From positions 186,001 through 250,000 of the forward strand of contig NZ_OY734020.1 of NCBI RefSeq assembly GCF_963455295.1: a stretch of DNA of 64,000 bases, in the 5' to 3' direction. The notes beneath the pieces were generated by a model. The model saw nothing but the letters and a program-made list of their open reading frames with translations, searched no databases and was not told the origin of the DNA. Shown here in pieces: positions 52,541 to 62,439 of this stretch (positions are counted from its first letter, which is position 1; each line of letters starts with the position of its first letter). The DNA comes from Candidatus Thiodiazotropha sp. CDECU1. GTDB lineage: Bacteria; Pseudomonadota; Gammaproteobacteria; Chromatiales; Chromatiaceae. The translations under genes and the position numbers were made by a program.

Positions 52541-53089
52541 ATGGCACTCATCACACGTGTATCCCAACTGTTTCGAGCCGACGTGAATGCGGTTCTCGAT
52601 CGTATGGAAGAGCCGGAAATCCTGCTCAAGCAGGCGGTCCGGGATATGGAGGAGGCGTTGGCCAAGGACGATCAACGGGTCAAGGTCATGCGGCTGGAGC
52701 AGAAGCAGATCCTGTCGCGCCAGAGTGAACTTGAGCAACGACTCGATCGGGTGACTGAAGAGCTGGATCTCTGTTTCGATACCGGTAACGAGGCTTTGGC
52801 AAGGACCCTGTTGAAGCGCAAGCTGGAGTCGGAACGCTATCTCAACTATCTCGCCCGCAAACAACAGGAGTTTGAGGAAGCGGGGGAGGCCCTCAAAAAA
52901 CGTATTGATGAAAATCGCTCGCGTCTCGACTCCATGCGACAGAAGGCGGAACTGCTGGCAGGCTCGGATAAGGAGGAGACCGAGCATACCAGCTGCAACG
53001 AACCGGATTTCATGGGGCAGTTCGCAGTCAGCGAGGATGACATTGAACTCGCCTTTCTGCGTGAAAAGCAGAGGAGGACCCAGTCATGA
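52541..53089 (+). CDS. PspA/IM30-family protein
   Basis: 182 residues, mostly a long coiled coil (LLKQAVRDMEEALAKDDQR, LEQRLDRVTEELDLC, EEAGEALKKRIDENRSRLDS). The N-terminus ALITRVSQLFRADVNAVLDR resembles the amphipathic membrane-binding helix of PspA/IM30, which coats and repairs stressed inner membranes. It is a little shorter than PspA (~220). AAGGAG precedes the ATG. No sigma-54 promoter or PspF gene is seen; control is more likely by the neighbouring two-component system. Its end overlaps the next gene (ATGA). Confidence 0.82.
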   Translation: MALITRVSQLFRADVNAVLDRMEEPEILLKQAVRDMEEALAKDDQRVKVMRLEQKQILSRQSELEQRLDRVTEELDLCFDTGNEALARTLLKRKLESERYLNYLARKQQEFEEAGEALKKRIDENRSRLDSMRQKAELLAGSDKEETEHTSCNEPDFMGQFAVSEDDIELAFLREKQRRTQS

Positions 53090-53655
53090 AACGGCCCAGC
53101 TTTATGCAAGGCGTCGGCGTTGCGCTGGTCGCCACTATCGGTGGGGGCGTGCTGTTCAGTGCACTCACGACAGTTTTCGTCACCGACTTTATATTGCGTC
53201 TGCTTATAGCGGGCATGGGATTGTTGTATGTGCTCTACCTGTTGCGTCGCAGTGGTGAAAAGGTCGGACGTTTTACCAGCATGAGCGTCTGGTTGGCGGC
53301 GGCAGTTGGCATCTGGTTGATGGGATTGAGCCTGCCGATCTATCTCATGGCCCACCTGGGACTTATCTGGTTGCTCCGCTCCCTCTATTTCTATTCCAGT
53401 CTCATCTCGGCATTGGTTGATATGGGCCTGGTGCTGTTCGGCCTGGCGGCTGCGGTATGGGCGATGCTGCAGACCGGTAACCTGTTTCTCAGTGTGTGGA
53501 GCTTTTTTCTCGTCCAGGCACTGTTTATCTATATCCCCAACACCTGGCAGCGATCGGGCAAATCAGTTAACGCAGTAAACGTTGCGGAAGATCGTTTCCA
53601 ACTCGCCCATCGCACGGCGCAAGCCGCCCTCACCAAACTATCCACTCAACGTTAG
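53086..53655 (+). CDS. Multi-helix membrane protein of the PspA operon
   Basis: A 189-residue inner-membrane protein with about five hydrophobic helices (about 10-28, 36-52, 65-88, 100-125 and 132-150), and a cytoplasmic C-terminal tail NAVNVAEDRFQLAHRTAQAAL. Not recognised as a named family. It lies between a PspA homologue and a VWA-domain protein, overlapping the former by four bases, and probably acts with them at the membrane. Confidence 0.7.
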   Translation: MKRPSFMQGVGVALVATIGGGVLFSALTTVFVTDFILRLLIAGMGLLYVLYLLRRSGEKVGRFTSMSVWLAAAVGIWLMGLSLPIYLMAHLGLIWLLRSLYFYSSLISALVDMGLVLFGLAAAVWAMLQTGNLFLSVWSFFLVQALFIYIPNTWQRSGKSVNAVNVAEDRFQLAHRTAQAALTKLSTQR

Positions 53656-53672
53656 TTAACATGGAGAAGATC

Positions 53673-54887
53673 ATGAAATCGAAAATTATTGCAGCAGCAC
53701 TGTTCACCTTTACCGCCGGTGGTATCGCATTCTATCCCGCCCTCAAGGATGTTGGTGCGGTTAACATGCCCCTGCCGGACCCTGTCCAGGTGCCGGCGGT
53801 GCACACCATTAACCAGGAACAACCGAAAATAGAAGTGGTATTCGCCCTGGATACCACTGGAAGTATGGGGGGCTTGATCGAGGCGTCCAAGGAGAAGATC
53901 TGGTCTATTGCCTCAACCATGGCCCAGGCCCAGCCCGCACCTGAGATCAGGATGGGGTTGGTGGCCTATCGGGACCGGGGTGACAGCTACGTCACCCAGG
54001 TGGTGGATCTATCGGAAGATCTCGACTCGGTCTATGCGACACTGATGGATTTTCGCGCCGAAGGGGGTGGTGATGGTCCCGAAAGTGTCAACCAGGCCCT
54101 GCATGATGCGGTCAACAAGATCTCCTGGAGCCAGGATGAGGATGCCTATCGTGTGGTCTTCCTGGTGGGGGATGCGCCGCCCCACATGGACTATCAGGAT
54201 GATGTGAAGTATCCGCAGACCCTGAAGTTGGCCAACGCCAGGGGGATAGTGGTCAATACCATTCAGGCCGGTAACAGAGCCCAGACACGCCTGGTCTGGA
54301 GCAAGATTGCCCTGGCCGGCCTCGGGCAGTACGCCCAGGTCTCTCAAGACGGAAACGCGGTGGCGATTCACACGCCGTTTGATGAGAATCTGGCCAAGCT
54401 CTCCAGGAAGCTGGATGCAACCCGCCTCTACTATGGATCGGAAGAGGTGCTGGAGAAGAAACGTCAAAAACTGAAGGCGGCTGATAAGTTACATGAGTCT
54501 GCCTCGGTGGCATCCCGTGCCCGTCGTGCCACGTTCAATGCCACCAAGAGCGGTAAATCCAATCTGTTGGGTGACAGTGAACTGGTTGACGATGTGGCTA
54601 GCGGCCGGGTGGAACTCGACTCTATCGACCGGGACCATCTGCCCGCATCCATAAAGGCCATGGCACCACAGGAGCAACGGGCGGTGATCAGCGAGAAGGC
54701 CCAACAGCGTCAGGCCCTGCAGAAGGAGATCGATACCCTGTCGGCACAACGCAAGGAGTATCTTGAACAGGAAGTGAAGAAGTCGGGTGGAGCCAAGGGC
54801 TCACTTGACCATAAACTCTACAGCGCCATACGCGAGCAGGCCGAGCGCAGCGGCATCCACTATGAGGCGGAAGCCCTCACTTATTAG
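53673..54887 (+). CDS. Exported von Willebrand factor A domain protein
   Basis: 404 residues with an N-terminal signal peptide or anchor (MKSKIIAAALFTFTAGGIAF), then a VWA domain whose MIDAS motif is FALDTTGSMGG, followed by GLVAYRDRGDSYV and VFLVGDAPPH. The C-terminal third is helical and charged (KLKAADKLHESASVAS; ALQKEIDTLSAQRKEYLEQEVKK). The start at 53673 follows GGAG by seven bases; ATG at 53661 is an alternative. It should bind a metal-dependent protein partner in the periplasm. Confidence 0.85.
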   Translation: MKSKIIAAALFTFTAGGIAFYPALKDVGAVNMPLPDPVQVPAVHTINQEQPKIEVVFALDTTGSMGGLIEASKEKIWSIASTMAQAQPAPEIRMGLVAYRDRGDSYVTQVVDLSEDLDSVYATLMDFRAEGGGDGPESVNQALHDAVNKISWSQDEDAYRVVFLVGDAPPHMDYQDDVKYPQTLKLANARGIVVNTIQAGNRAQTRLVWSKIALAGLGQYAQVSQDGNAVAIHTPFDENLAKLSRKLDATRLYYGSEEVLEKKRQKLKAADKLHESASVASRARRATFNATKSGKSNLLGDSELVDDVASGRVELDSIDRDHLPASIKAMAPQEQRAVISEKAQQRQALQKEIDTLSAQRKEYLEQEVKKSGGAKGSLDHKLYSAIREQAERSGIHYEAEALTY

Positions 54888-54928
54888 TGGCGAAAGGTAG
54901 CGAAATAGCGGATTTCGCTTTAAAAGCC

Positions 54929-54952
54929 GAGCCCGGCATACATGCCGGGCTC
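54929..54952 (+). terminator. Strong hairpin after the VWA gene
   Basis: Perfect 10-bp stem GAGCCCGGCA / TGCCGGGCTC with a TACA loop; no T run follows, so it may be a Rho-assisted or RNA-protecting stem. A weaker stem GCGAAAT / ATTTCGC lies just before it. Confidence 0.5.
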
Positions 54953-55018
54953 CAGGTTATGCGGTTGTCGAATCAAGGCCAGGCATATGTCTGACTTTTT
55001 ATGTCTAATGCATGAATT

Positions 55019-56020
55019 CTACTTGATGGGTATGTAGATCGAAGTAACGACCTCATTGCTATGGCTGACCGTGGTGGGATCGTTCTCATACACCTCCCGG
55101 GAGGCATGTTTATGCTGGGGTTTTATCTTTTGCATCTGCAGGTGGGCATAGGCCTGGTACCAGGCGAGTTCGAGAAACTCGTAGCTGCCTTGCAAGCTGG
55201 TCTTGTAGTAGCGACCACCGGGAAATGACTTGATCACGAAATCCGAAGAGCTGGTCTCCGCGGCCACCGGTATCGCCATGTCGCAGTTGAAATGCATGCT
55301 TTTAAGATCGACCTTGTGGTAGATAGTGAATGGATAGCCTGTGGCCGTCAGCTGTTTCTCATCCAAATATCTGCCCAGTATTGGAAACCCCTCCTTCATG
55401 GCTGTTTTCATCGCTTCCAGATGACCATCGAACGGGATGGTCAGCGCGGTTTGGTTTGGCAGTTCCACAGGACCGTCAAAAGTGATGCGTGGGACCTCCG
55501 CATCCGCAACCAGTTCGCCGCGTAGCATGTAGAGGCCGGTGTCGTAATCCTTGCTGATATAGTCCGACATTCTCTTTGCCATGAAGCGGAGCAGGAAGGG
55601 CATGCTGCCGGCCATATTCCAGTGGACCAGGGTGGCGCCGCCGCCTGTCGGTTCAAACTCCCACCAGACGCTGCACACAGACTTGAAGGGGCGCTTGAAT
55701 TCGATCCGCTGTTCGATCTTCTCCATACCGATGAATCTTTCATGGGTCAGCTTGCCTGCGCCGACGGTTTTGCCGTCCCAGCTGTACCAGCCCCCCTCCT
55801 GGTCCGGTGTGTCGGAGAAGGCGAGGATGGTGTCAGGCTCATGCATCAACCAGGGGCTCCAATCGGACCAGCTCTTGAAATCCCGGATCTTGTCGAACAG
55901 GGTTTGTTGCCCAGCGGCGATCTCCAGGGAGCGTCTCACCTTGTAATTGCCATCCAGGGTGGCCAGGTAGATCAGGGGAATGGCAATCAGAATGACGATT
56001 ACAATGAGTGCTGTTGTCAT
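55019..56020 (-). CDS. SRPBCC and GyrI-like fusion protein
   Basis: 333 residues: one N-terminal helix (ALIVIVILIAIPLIYLA), a SRPBCC (polyketide cyclase/START-like) lipid-binding domain with FDKIRDFKSWSDWSPW and VHWNMAGSMPFLLRFMAKRM, and from about residue 185 a GyrI-like/AraC effector-binding domain with GRYYKTSLQGSYEFLELAW. Both halves bind small hydrophobic molecules in relatives; the ligand here is unknown. It is convergent with the VWA operon and divergent from the Lhr gene. Confidence 0.85.
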   Translation of the reverse strand: MTTALIVIVILIAIPLIYLATLDGNYKVRRSLEIAAGQQTLFDKIRDFKSWSDWSPWLMHEPDTILAFSDTPDQEGGWYSWDGKTVGAGKLTHERFIGMEKIEQRIEFKRPFKSVCSVWWEFEPTGGGATLVHWNMAGSMPFLLRFMAKRMSDYISKDYDTGLYMLRGELVADAEVPRITFDGPVELPNQTALTIPFDGHLEAMKTAMKEGFPILGRYLDEKQLTATGYPFTIYHKVDLKSMHFNCDMAIPVAAETSSSDFVIKSFPGGRYYKTSLQGSYEFLELAWYQAYAHLQMQKIKPQHKHASREVYENDPTTVSHSNEVVTSIYIPIK

Positions 56021-56125
56021 GGTAAGGCTCCCTCCACCGCTGGTTTCGTTTTTTTAGTCTGCCGATAACAGTATATCGAGTATAGGATTAGCTCCCAGGT
56101 AAGGAAATAGCGCTATCATGGGGGC

Positions 56126-59100
56126 ATGTCCAGGTTCCATTTTCATCCGGCTGTCAGTACATGGTTCGAACGCCATTTCCATGCACCCACCGAGGCCCAG
56201 GCCCAGGCCTGGCCGGCGATTCAGGCCGGGCAGAACACCCTGATCTCGGCACCGACGGGTTCAGGCAAGACCCTGGCGGCCTTTCTGGCGGCGATCGACC
56301 GGCTGGTGGGTGAAGGGCTGGAATCTCCCCTGGCCGATGAGACCCACGTGCTCTATGTATCACCGTTGAAGGCGCTCTCCAACGATATCCACAAGAATCT
56401 GGAGCTGCCATTGAACGGTATCCGGGATGCCCTGTTGGAATGTGGATGCCCGGACGTGCCGATTCGCGCCCTGGTGCGAACCGGGGATACCACCACGGCA
56501 GAACGGGCGTCGATGAAACGCTCCCCGCCCCATATCCTGGTGACCACCCCGGAGTCCCTGTATATCCTGCTGACCTCCGAGTCGGGGCGTGAGATGCTGC
56601 GCACGGTGCGCAGCGTGATCGTGGATGAGATCCATGCCCTGGCCGGCAACAAGCGCGGCGCCCATCTAACATTGAGCCTGGAACGGCTCAACCAGTTGTG
56701 TGACAGGCCGCCGGTGCGCATCGGCATATCTGCCACCCAGAAACCGATCGAGGCGATGGCCCGTTACCTCACCGGGCAGCACGACGACCCGCTGCAGCGG
56801 GCCTGTACCATTGTCGACACCGGTCATGTACGCGATCGGGATCTAGCCATCGAGCTGACCGGTTCACCCCTGGAGGCGGTGATGGCCAACGAGGCCTGGG
56901 AGGAGATCTACCGCCGGCTCGAGCAGCTTATAACGCAACACAAGACTACCCTGGTCTTCGTCAATACCCGCCGCCTCGCCGAACGTGCGGCGGCGGCACT
57001 GGCGAGGCGCCTGGGCGAGGAGGCGGTGACTTCCCACCATGGTAGCCTGGCGAAGGAGCACCGCTTGGATGCCGAGCAGCGCCTGAAGTCGGGGTCCCTG
57101 CGTGCCCTGGTGGCGACCGCTTCCCTGGAACTCGGTATCGATATCGGCGATGTGGAGCTGGTGTGCCAGATGGGCTCGCCACGCAGCATCAGCACCTTCC
57201 TGCAGCGGGCGGGCCGTTCCGGGCACCAACTGACAGGAACCCCCAAGGCGAGGCTCTTCCCCCTCAGCCGTGACGATCTGGTGGAGTCGGTGGCCATGCT
57301 CGATGCCATTCGCAGGGGCGAACTCGACCATATCCCGATTCCCGAACATCCACTGGACGTGCTGGCGCAGCAGATCGTCGCCGAGGTCTCGGCCCGGGAG
57401 TGGGATGAGCAGTCCCTCTACCGGGTATTCAAATGCGCACACCCCTATAACAATCTCACTGAGAAGGATTTCATCGATCTGGTGAAGATGCTTGCGGATG
57501 GTTTTCACACCCGGCGGGGAAGACGCAGTGACTATCTCCACCGGGATGGGGTGAACGGTATGCTGCGACCACGCCGCAGTGCCCGTTTGACGGCCATCAC
57601 CAACGGCGGTGCCATACCCGATCAGTTCGACTACGATGTCATTCTGCAACCTGAAGGGCTCTTCGTTGGCAGCCTGAACGAGGATTTTGCCTTCGAGAGC
57701 ATGCCGGGGGATATCTTCCAGCTCGGCAATTTCTCCTATCGCATGCTGAAGATCGAGCAGGGCCGGGTATTTGTGGAGGATGCCCACGGCCAACCCCCCT
57801 CGATCCCCTTCTGGTTCGGCGAGGCGCCCGGCCGGAGTGAGGAGCTCTCCCAAGCGGTCTCCCGTCTGCATGAGACCCTGGACCGGTTGCTGGATAGGGG
57901 GCAACAGGCAGCACTCGATTACCTGGAGCAGGCCCATGACCTCGACCCGGTTGTCGCCTCACAGCTGGTGGAATACCTGGCGGCCACCAAGGCCCTGTTC
58001 GGTGTGCTGCCGAGTCAACGACATATTGTCTTCGAGCGCTTCTTCGACGAGAGCGGCGATATGCATTTCGTCATTCACGCGCCTTTCGGTTCCCGGGTGA
58101 ACAAGGCCTGGGGCCTGGCCCTGCGCAAGCGCTTCTGCCGCCGTTTCAATTTCGAACTGCAGGCGGCCGCCAACGAGGACAACCTGATCCTCTCCCTGGG
58201 GCCGACCCACAGCTTTCCCCTGGAGGAACCGGCGGGTTATCTGAAAGCAAAGAGTGTCGAACAGGTATTGATTCAGGCCCTGCTGGCAGCACCCATGTTT
58301 CCGACCCGCTGGCGCTGGGTGACCAATATCTCCCTGGCGGTGCCGCGCATGCGCGGCGGCAAGCGGGTGCCCGCACCCTTCCAGCGCAATGACGCGGAGG
58401 ATCTGGTGGCGCTGGTGTTTCCGGACCAGCTTGCCTGTTTTGAAAACATCCAGGGCGATCGCGAGATACCGGACCACCCGCTGGTGAACCAGGTGTTGTG
58501 GGACTGCCTGCATGAGCTGATGGATATCGAGGGTCTGAAGCAGGTGCTGGACGCAATCGAGCTTGGGCGCATTCAAGTGACCGCAAAGGAGTTGCCCACG
58601 CCATCGCCGATGGCGCTGGAGATCCTCAACGCCCGACCCTACGCCTTCCTCGATGATGCACCGGCGGAAGAGCGACGCGCCCTGGCTGTACAACAGCGAC
58701 GCCACCTGGATCCACACAGCGCTGCCGAATTGGGGCGCTTGAATCCGCAGGCGATTGAGCGGGTGAGACAGGAGGCCTGGCCACAACCGCGCAACGCGGA
58801 TGAACTCCACGATGGGTTGCTGATCGCCGGCTTTATCGAAGAGGGGGAAATCGCCACTGAGGTGCTCGAGCAGTGGCAGCACTACCTCGCTGAGTTGCAG
58901 CGACAGCGGCGCGCAACACGGCTCTCCAATGTGAGTGGGGTTTTATGGGTCGCGGCAGAACGGCTGCAGGCGCTATCGTTGATCTGCCCTGAACATACCA
59001 TGTCACCGGAGATAGAGGCCTTAGCAGCAAGTGAGGCTGACAGGGTTACGTCAGCCGTCACTGAAATCCTTCGCAGCCGGTTGGAGTGTTTAGGGCCGGT

Positions 59101-60427
59101 TACCGTTGAACAGTTGGCAAAACCGCTGGCTCTGGCAACCGCCGAGGTGGAAAGGGCGTTAACAGAGTTGGAGCAGGAGGGGTACGTGATCCAGGGCCAC
59201 TTCGATCCACGGGAATCGAAGCTTGAATGGTGCGAGCGGGGTCTGCTGGCACGTATCCACCGCTACACCCTGAAACAGTTGCGCAGTGAGATCGAACCGG
59301 TGAGTCCCGCTGACTTCATGCGTTTCCTGTTCAGTTGGCAGGGATTGGAGGAACCCGCGCAGGGTGTGGCTGCCCTGGAACGGGTGATGCTGCAGCTCGA
59401 AGGTGTCAGCCTGCCCGCTGGCAGTTGGGAAGGGGAGATATTACCCGCTCGGCTGCAGCCCTACTTCTCAAGTGAGCTGGACGAGTTGTGTGCTGCGGGC
59501 AAGCTTGCCTGGCTGCGTTTGCATCCAACTGATGTCAAACAGAGTAAACGCAAGAGTCCGGCAATCAAGACCACACCACTGGCATTCGTCTTTCGACCAC
59601 GCCTCTCTGTCTGGTGCCAGGCCGAAACCACAGTCCCGGACGGGGTGAGTGCCACAGCGATCAAGGTGCTGGATGTGCTGAAACAGTGGGGCGCCAGTTT
59701 CTTCGATGATCTGCAGCAGCAAACCGGTCTGCTGAAGACCCAACTCGAGGGTGCATTGGGCGAACTGGTTGCCTGGGGATTGGTCAACTCGGACCAGTAC
59801 CAGGGCTTGCGTGCCATGATCACGCCGGAGAAAAACCGCAAACGCAGTCCGCGTCGTACGGCACTCCAGGCACCCCTGGCCTCGGGTGGACGCTGGTCGT
59901 TGATACGTGCGCCAATAGGTCATGAGGAGGAGTCGCAACGGATTGAGCAGATCGCCAGGACCCTGCTAACCCGCTATGGAGTTGTATTTAGAAAACTGCT
60001 CGAGCGCGAGAGTAATCTACCCTCATGGCGCGAGCTGCTGTATTGTTTTCGACGTCTGGAGGCGCGGGGTGAAATCAGGGGAGGCCGTTTCGTGCAGCAA
60101 TTTGCCGGTGAGCACTTCGCCCTGCCGGAGGCCGTGAGCATGCTGCGTGAGGTGCGTAAGAGAAAAGATGAGGATGAGTTGGTAAGCATCAGCAGTGCAG
60201 ACCCCCTGAACCTAACCGGCATCATTACGCCCGGCAAGCGAATTACTGCCCAAGCAGGTCATCGTATTCTCTACAAAGATGGAAAACCCATCGCAACTAA
60301 TCAGGGCGGGGAGATCAGCATCGACGATGGCGTGCCGGAGAGTGAACATTGGCATATAAAAAACCTGCTGACACGCAAACAGCATCCGGCCAATTATCAC
60401 AAGCCCCATCAAGGACCTTTATTTTAG
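56126..60427 (+). CDS. Lhr-type large ATP-dependent helicase
   Basis: 1433 residues, matching the large bacterial Lhr (Lhr-Core plus CTD) helicases linked to DNA repair. Helicase motifs: Q-motif start AQAQAWPAIQAG, Walker A APTGSGKTLAAF, motif Ia, DEIH (VIVDEIHALAG), motif III ISATQKP, and RAGRSGH at motif VI. A winged-helix and beta-barrel region follow and the C-terminal ~550 residues are the Lhr CTD. A YTSG-type start is not needed; the ATG lies inside a GGGGGCATG context with a weak ribosome site. It may nick or unwind DNA-RNA hybrids. Confidence 0.93.
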   Translation: MSRFHFHPAVSTWFERHFHAPTEAQAQAWPAIQAGQNTLISAPTGSGKTLAAFLAAIDRLVGEGLESPLADETHVLYVSPLKALSNDIHKNLELPLNGIRDALLECGCPDVPIRALVRTGDTTTAERASMKRSPPHILVTTPESLYILLTSESGREMLRTVRSVIVDEIHALAGNKRGAHLTLSLERLNQLCDRPPVRIGISATQKPIEAMARYLTGQHDDPLQRACTIVDTGHVRDRDLAIELTGSPLEAVMANEAWEEIYRRLEQLITQHKTTLVFVNTRRLAERAAAALARRLGEEAVTSHHGSLAKEHRLDAEQRLKSGSLRALVATASLELGIDIGDVELVCQMGSPRSISTFLQRAGRSGHQLTGTPKARLFPLSRDDLVESVAMLDAIRRGELDHIPIPEHPLDVLAQQIVAEVSAREWDEQSLYRVFKCAHPYNNLTEKDFIDLVKMLADGFHTRRGRRSDYLHRDGVNGMLRPRRSARLTAITNGGAIPDQFDYDVILQPEGLFVGSLNEDFAFESMPGDIFQLGNFSYRMLKIEQGRVFVEDAHGQPPSIPFWFGEAPGRSEELSQAVSRLHETLDRLLDRGQQAALDYLEQAHDLDPVVASQLVEYLAATKALFGVLPSQRHIVFERFFDESGDMHFVIHAPFGSRVNKAWGLALRKRFCRRFNFELQAAANEDNLILSLGPTHSFPLEEPAGYLKAKSVEQVLIQALLAAPMFPTRWRWVTNISLAVPRMRGGKRVPAPFQRNDAEDLVALVFPDQLACFENIQGDREIPDHPLVNQVLWDCLHELMDIEGLKQVLDAIELGRIQVTAKELPTPSPMALEILNARPYAFLDDAPAEERRALAVQQRRHLDPHSAAELGRLNPQAIERVRQEAWPQPRNADELHDGLLIAGFIEEGEIATEVLEQWQHYLAELQRQRRATRLSNVSGVLWVAAERLQALSLICPEHTMSPEIEALAASEADRVTSAVTEILRSRLECLGPVTVEQLAKPLALATAEVERALTELEQEGYVIQGHFDPRESKLEWCERGLLARIHRYTLKQLRSEIEPVSPADFMRFLFSWQGLEEPAQGVAALERVMLQLEGVSLPAGSWEGEILPARLQPYFSSELDELCAAGKLAWLRLHPTDVKQSKRKSPAIKTTPLAFVFRPRLSVWCQAETTVPDGVSATAIKVLDVLKQWGASFFDDLQQQTGLLKTQLEGALGELVAWGLVNSDQYQGLRAMITPEKNRKRSPRRTALQAPLASGGRWSLIRAPIGHEEESQRIEQIARTLLTRYGVVFRKLLERESNLPSWRELLYCFRRLEARGEIRGGRFVQQFAGEHFALPEAVSMLREVRKRKDEDELVSISSADPLNLTGIITPGKRITAQAGHRILYKDGKPIATNQGGEISIDDGVPESEHWHIKNLLTRKQHPANYHKPHQGPLF

Positions 60428-60463
60428 TGTTTAGATTTCAACGCCCACCTGGTACATAGGGAA

Positions 60464-60835
60464 ATGAATAAAGCTGTTCTTTTATTGAGACTGAGCTATT
60501 GGATCGCGGCAATTGCAGATTTCGTGGTTGCAGTTCTGGTGTGGATGCCTGAAAGAATGGGGGTATCGGTAACGGTTTACCCCATGGGGCTGGCTTCGGT
60601 AATTGCATTCTCCTGGGCAGTGATGTTGCTGATCGCCGATAGAAGGCCTTTGCAGAGAAGATGGATTCTGATTCCAACCATGCTTGTTGTGGCATTGATT
60701 GCCGCAGTACGCATCGTGTTTTCCCTGGAGGGTGCGGTTGAGTTCAGTTTGGTTATCACCCTTTTCGCCGTTGCGCTGATTGCTTTCATGGCTTACAGCT
60801 ATCATTACTCAGGCAAATTCGGTACAAAACAGTAG
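60464..60835 (+). CDS. Small four-helix membrane protein
   Basis: A 123-residue hydrophobic protein with four predicted helices (about 8-26, 35-55, 64-84 and 90-110) and a short charged C-terminus. Not recognised as a named family. It lies 36 bases after the Lhr gene on the same strand. Confidence 0.65.
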   Translation: MNKAVLLLRLSYWIAAIADFVVAVLVWMPERMGVSVTVYPMGLASVIAFSWAVMLLIADRRPLQRRWILIPTMLVVALIAAVRIVFSLEGAVEFSLVITLFAVALIAFMAYSYHYSGKFGTKQ

Positions 60836-60900
60836 CGGTAAACCAAGTGCGCAAACCGAGTCAAACTTAAAACTCATAGCATATTGACCAGGAGGCAAGT

Positions 60901-61428
60901 TTGAAACTATTAGCATTCGCAGCGAGCAGTAGTAAAAAATCGATTAACAAGCGATTGGTGACCTATGCCTGCAGCCTGATGGAAGATGCAGAAGTTGAAA
61001 TATTGGACCTCAACGATTACGAGTTGCCACTCTTCAGCGTCGACAGGGAAGAGGAGCTTGGACAGCCGAAATTGGCCCATGACTTTTTAGCAAAGATAGC
61101 CTCCTGTGATGGGTTGATCATCTCCTTTGCCGAGCACAATGGCTCATACAGTGTGGCCTACAAAAATCTGTTTGATTGGTGTTCAAGGATACGTAAGGAG
61201 ATATTCAGCGATAAACCGGTGGTGGTCCTTTCCACGTCACCAGGGGCGCGCGGTGGCGCCAGTGTGCTGGCCTTGGCAACCGCATCGCTTCCCCGCTTTA
61301 GCGCCTTGCTCAAGGGCAGCCTCCCTGTTCCAAGTTTTTATGACAACTTTGATGTACAACAGGGGATGCTTAAAAACAGTGAACTGAACGAGAAGTTAAT
61401 TGAGGTGGTGGCTTCGCTGAAGGGCTAG
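60901..61428 (+). CDS. NADPH-dependent FMN reductase family protein
   Basis: 175 residues of the flavodoxin-like NADPH-FMN reductase fold: LAFAASSSKKSINKRLV (phosphate-binding loop), the SFAEHNGSYSVAYKNLFDW segment and VVVLSTSPGARGGASVL. It would reduce FMN or a quinone-like substrate. The start is TTG at 60901, supported by AGGAGG five bases upstream. Confidence 0.9.
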   Translation: MKLLAFAASSSKKSINKRLVTYACSLMEDAEVEILDLNDYELPLFSVDREEELGQPKLAHDFLAKIASCDGLIISFAEHNGSYSVAYKNLFDWCSRIRKEIFSDKPVVVLSTSPGARGGASVLALATASLPRFSALLKGSLPVPSFYDNFDVQQGMLKNSELNEKLIEVVASLKG

Positions 61429-61437
61429 CCAATCGCT

Positions 61438-62439
61438 CTATTTTTCGCTGACAGCGGATAATAGCTTTGTATGGTTGCGGTAGATGGGGCTCTCGGCGGG
61501 GAAGTACTCCAGCATCACCGCCGTATAACGATCGAAGGGATTCTCAATCTGTGCGATCCGCCTTCGGGTTGCCTTGTTCAGGTCGAAGCTGTTATGGCGT
61601 ACCGTAAAGGGAACCGGAAAATCGCTACCGAAGAGGATCTTCTCATGTACCTGCTGCTGTTCCGAGAGATGACGCAAGGCCCTGGCGCGAAAGGGCGCCA
61701 GGATTGCGGAGATATCGGCGTAGAGATTCTGGTACTGGGTCAACATCTCGAGTAAGCGAAAATAGTCTCTGTCGAAGTAACAGGGTTGTCTGCTGAGATT
61801 TCTCCATGCACGTAATTTGTGTTCGTAACGCCCCAACCCCATATGGGCGGCAATCACTGTGACCCCGGCACCCAGTGGTAGATCCAACATCTCCACCCGT
61901 TCATAGCTTGGATAGGAGTGAATGGTGTATTCACTTCCAATATGCACAATCAATGGCAGCCGATGCTGTTTCAATTTTTCATAATAGGGGATCAGCTGTT
62001 CACTATTCAGATCGACTCCCCAGTAGTTCTGCAGAAACTTGGCGCCACGACATCCTCTCTCCGCAAATTCGTCGATCAGATCAAGGGCACCGGGCCGCCT
62101 TGGATTGACCGACAGGAAAGGGATGAACTGATCGGGATAGCTGGCGGCGACCGCCACTACATCTTCGTTCATGGCGCAGACGGTCCTGTCTCGATCGACC
62201 TCTCTGCCCTGTTCATCGAAACGGGCATCGACACCGAACAGGCAGGTCTTCCGCACATAGTTGGACTCAGCGACTGCCCTGGCCATGGCCTCAATATAGG
62301 TCTGATAGGGTTGCTGCTTTAAGGCCCGCGGATCGGCCCCAAGACTGCGGGCAAAGAGATGTACGGCGGCTCTGTCGAATGGGCGATCGAAGGCGACTTC
62401 CCGGTTTAGCAGATGGGTGTGGATGTCGATTGTCTGCAT
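61438..62439 (-). CDS. Amidohydrolase-family (metal-dependent TIM barrel) protein
   Basis: 333 residues of the amidohydrolase_2 type. The N-terminus reads DIHTHL (metal ligands), KFLQNYWGVDL and LPLIVHIGSEYT give further barrel ligands, VIAAHMGLG holds a catalytic His region, and FGSDFPVPF the late Asp. Relatives are decarboxylases or hydrolases; the substrate is not evident. It is convergent with the FMN reductase gene, 9 bases apart. Confidence 0.88.
   Translation of the reverse strand: MQTIDIHTHLLNREVAFDRPFDRAAVHLFARSLGADPRALKQQPYQTYIEAMARAVAESNYVRKTCLFGVDARFDEQGREVDRDRTVCAMNEDVVAVAASYPDQFIPFLSVNPRRPGALDLIDEFAERGCRGAKFLQNYWGVDLNSEQLIPYYEKLKQHRLPLIVHIGSEYTIHSYPSYERVEMLDLPLGAGVTVIAAHMGLGRYEHKLRAWRNLSRQPCYFDRDYFRLLEMLTQYQNLYADISAILAPFRARALRHLSEQQQVHEKILFGSDFPVPFTVRHNSFDLNKATRRRIAQIENPFDRYTAVMLEYFPAESPIYRNHTKLLSAVSEK

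Noticed and set aside
56864-57937. A 357-codon minus-strand frame opposite the Lhr helicase
   Set aside because: Overlaps the conserved helicase core and shows no domain of its own.
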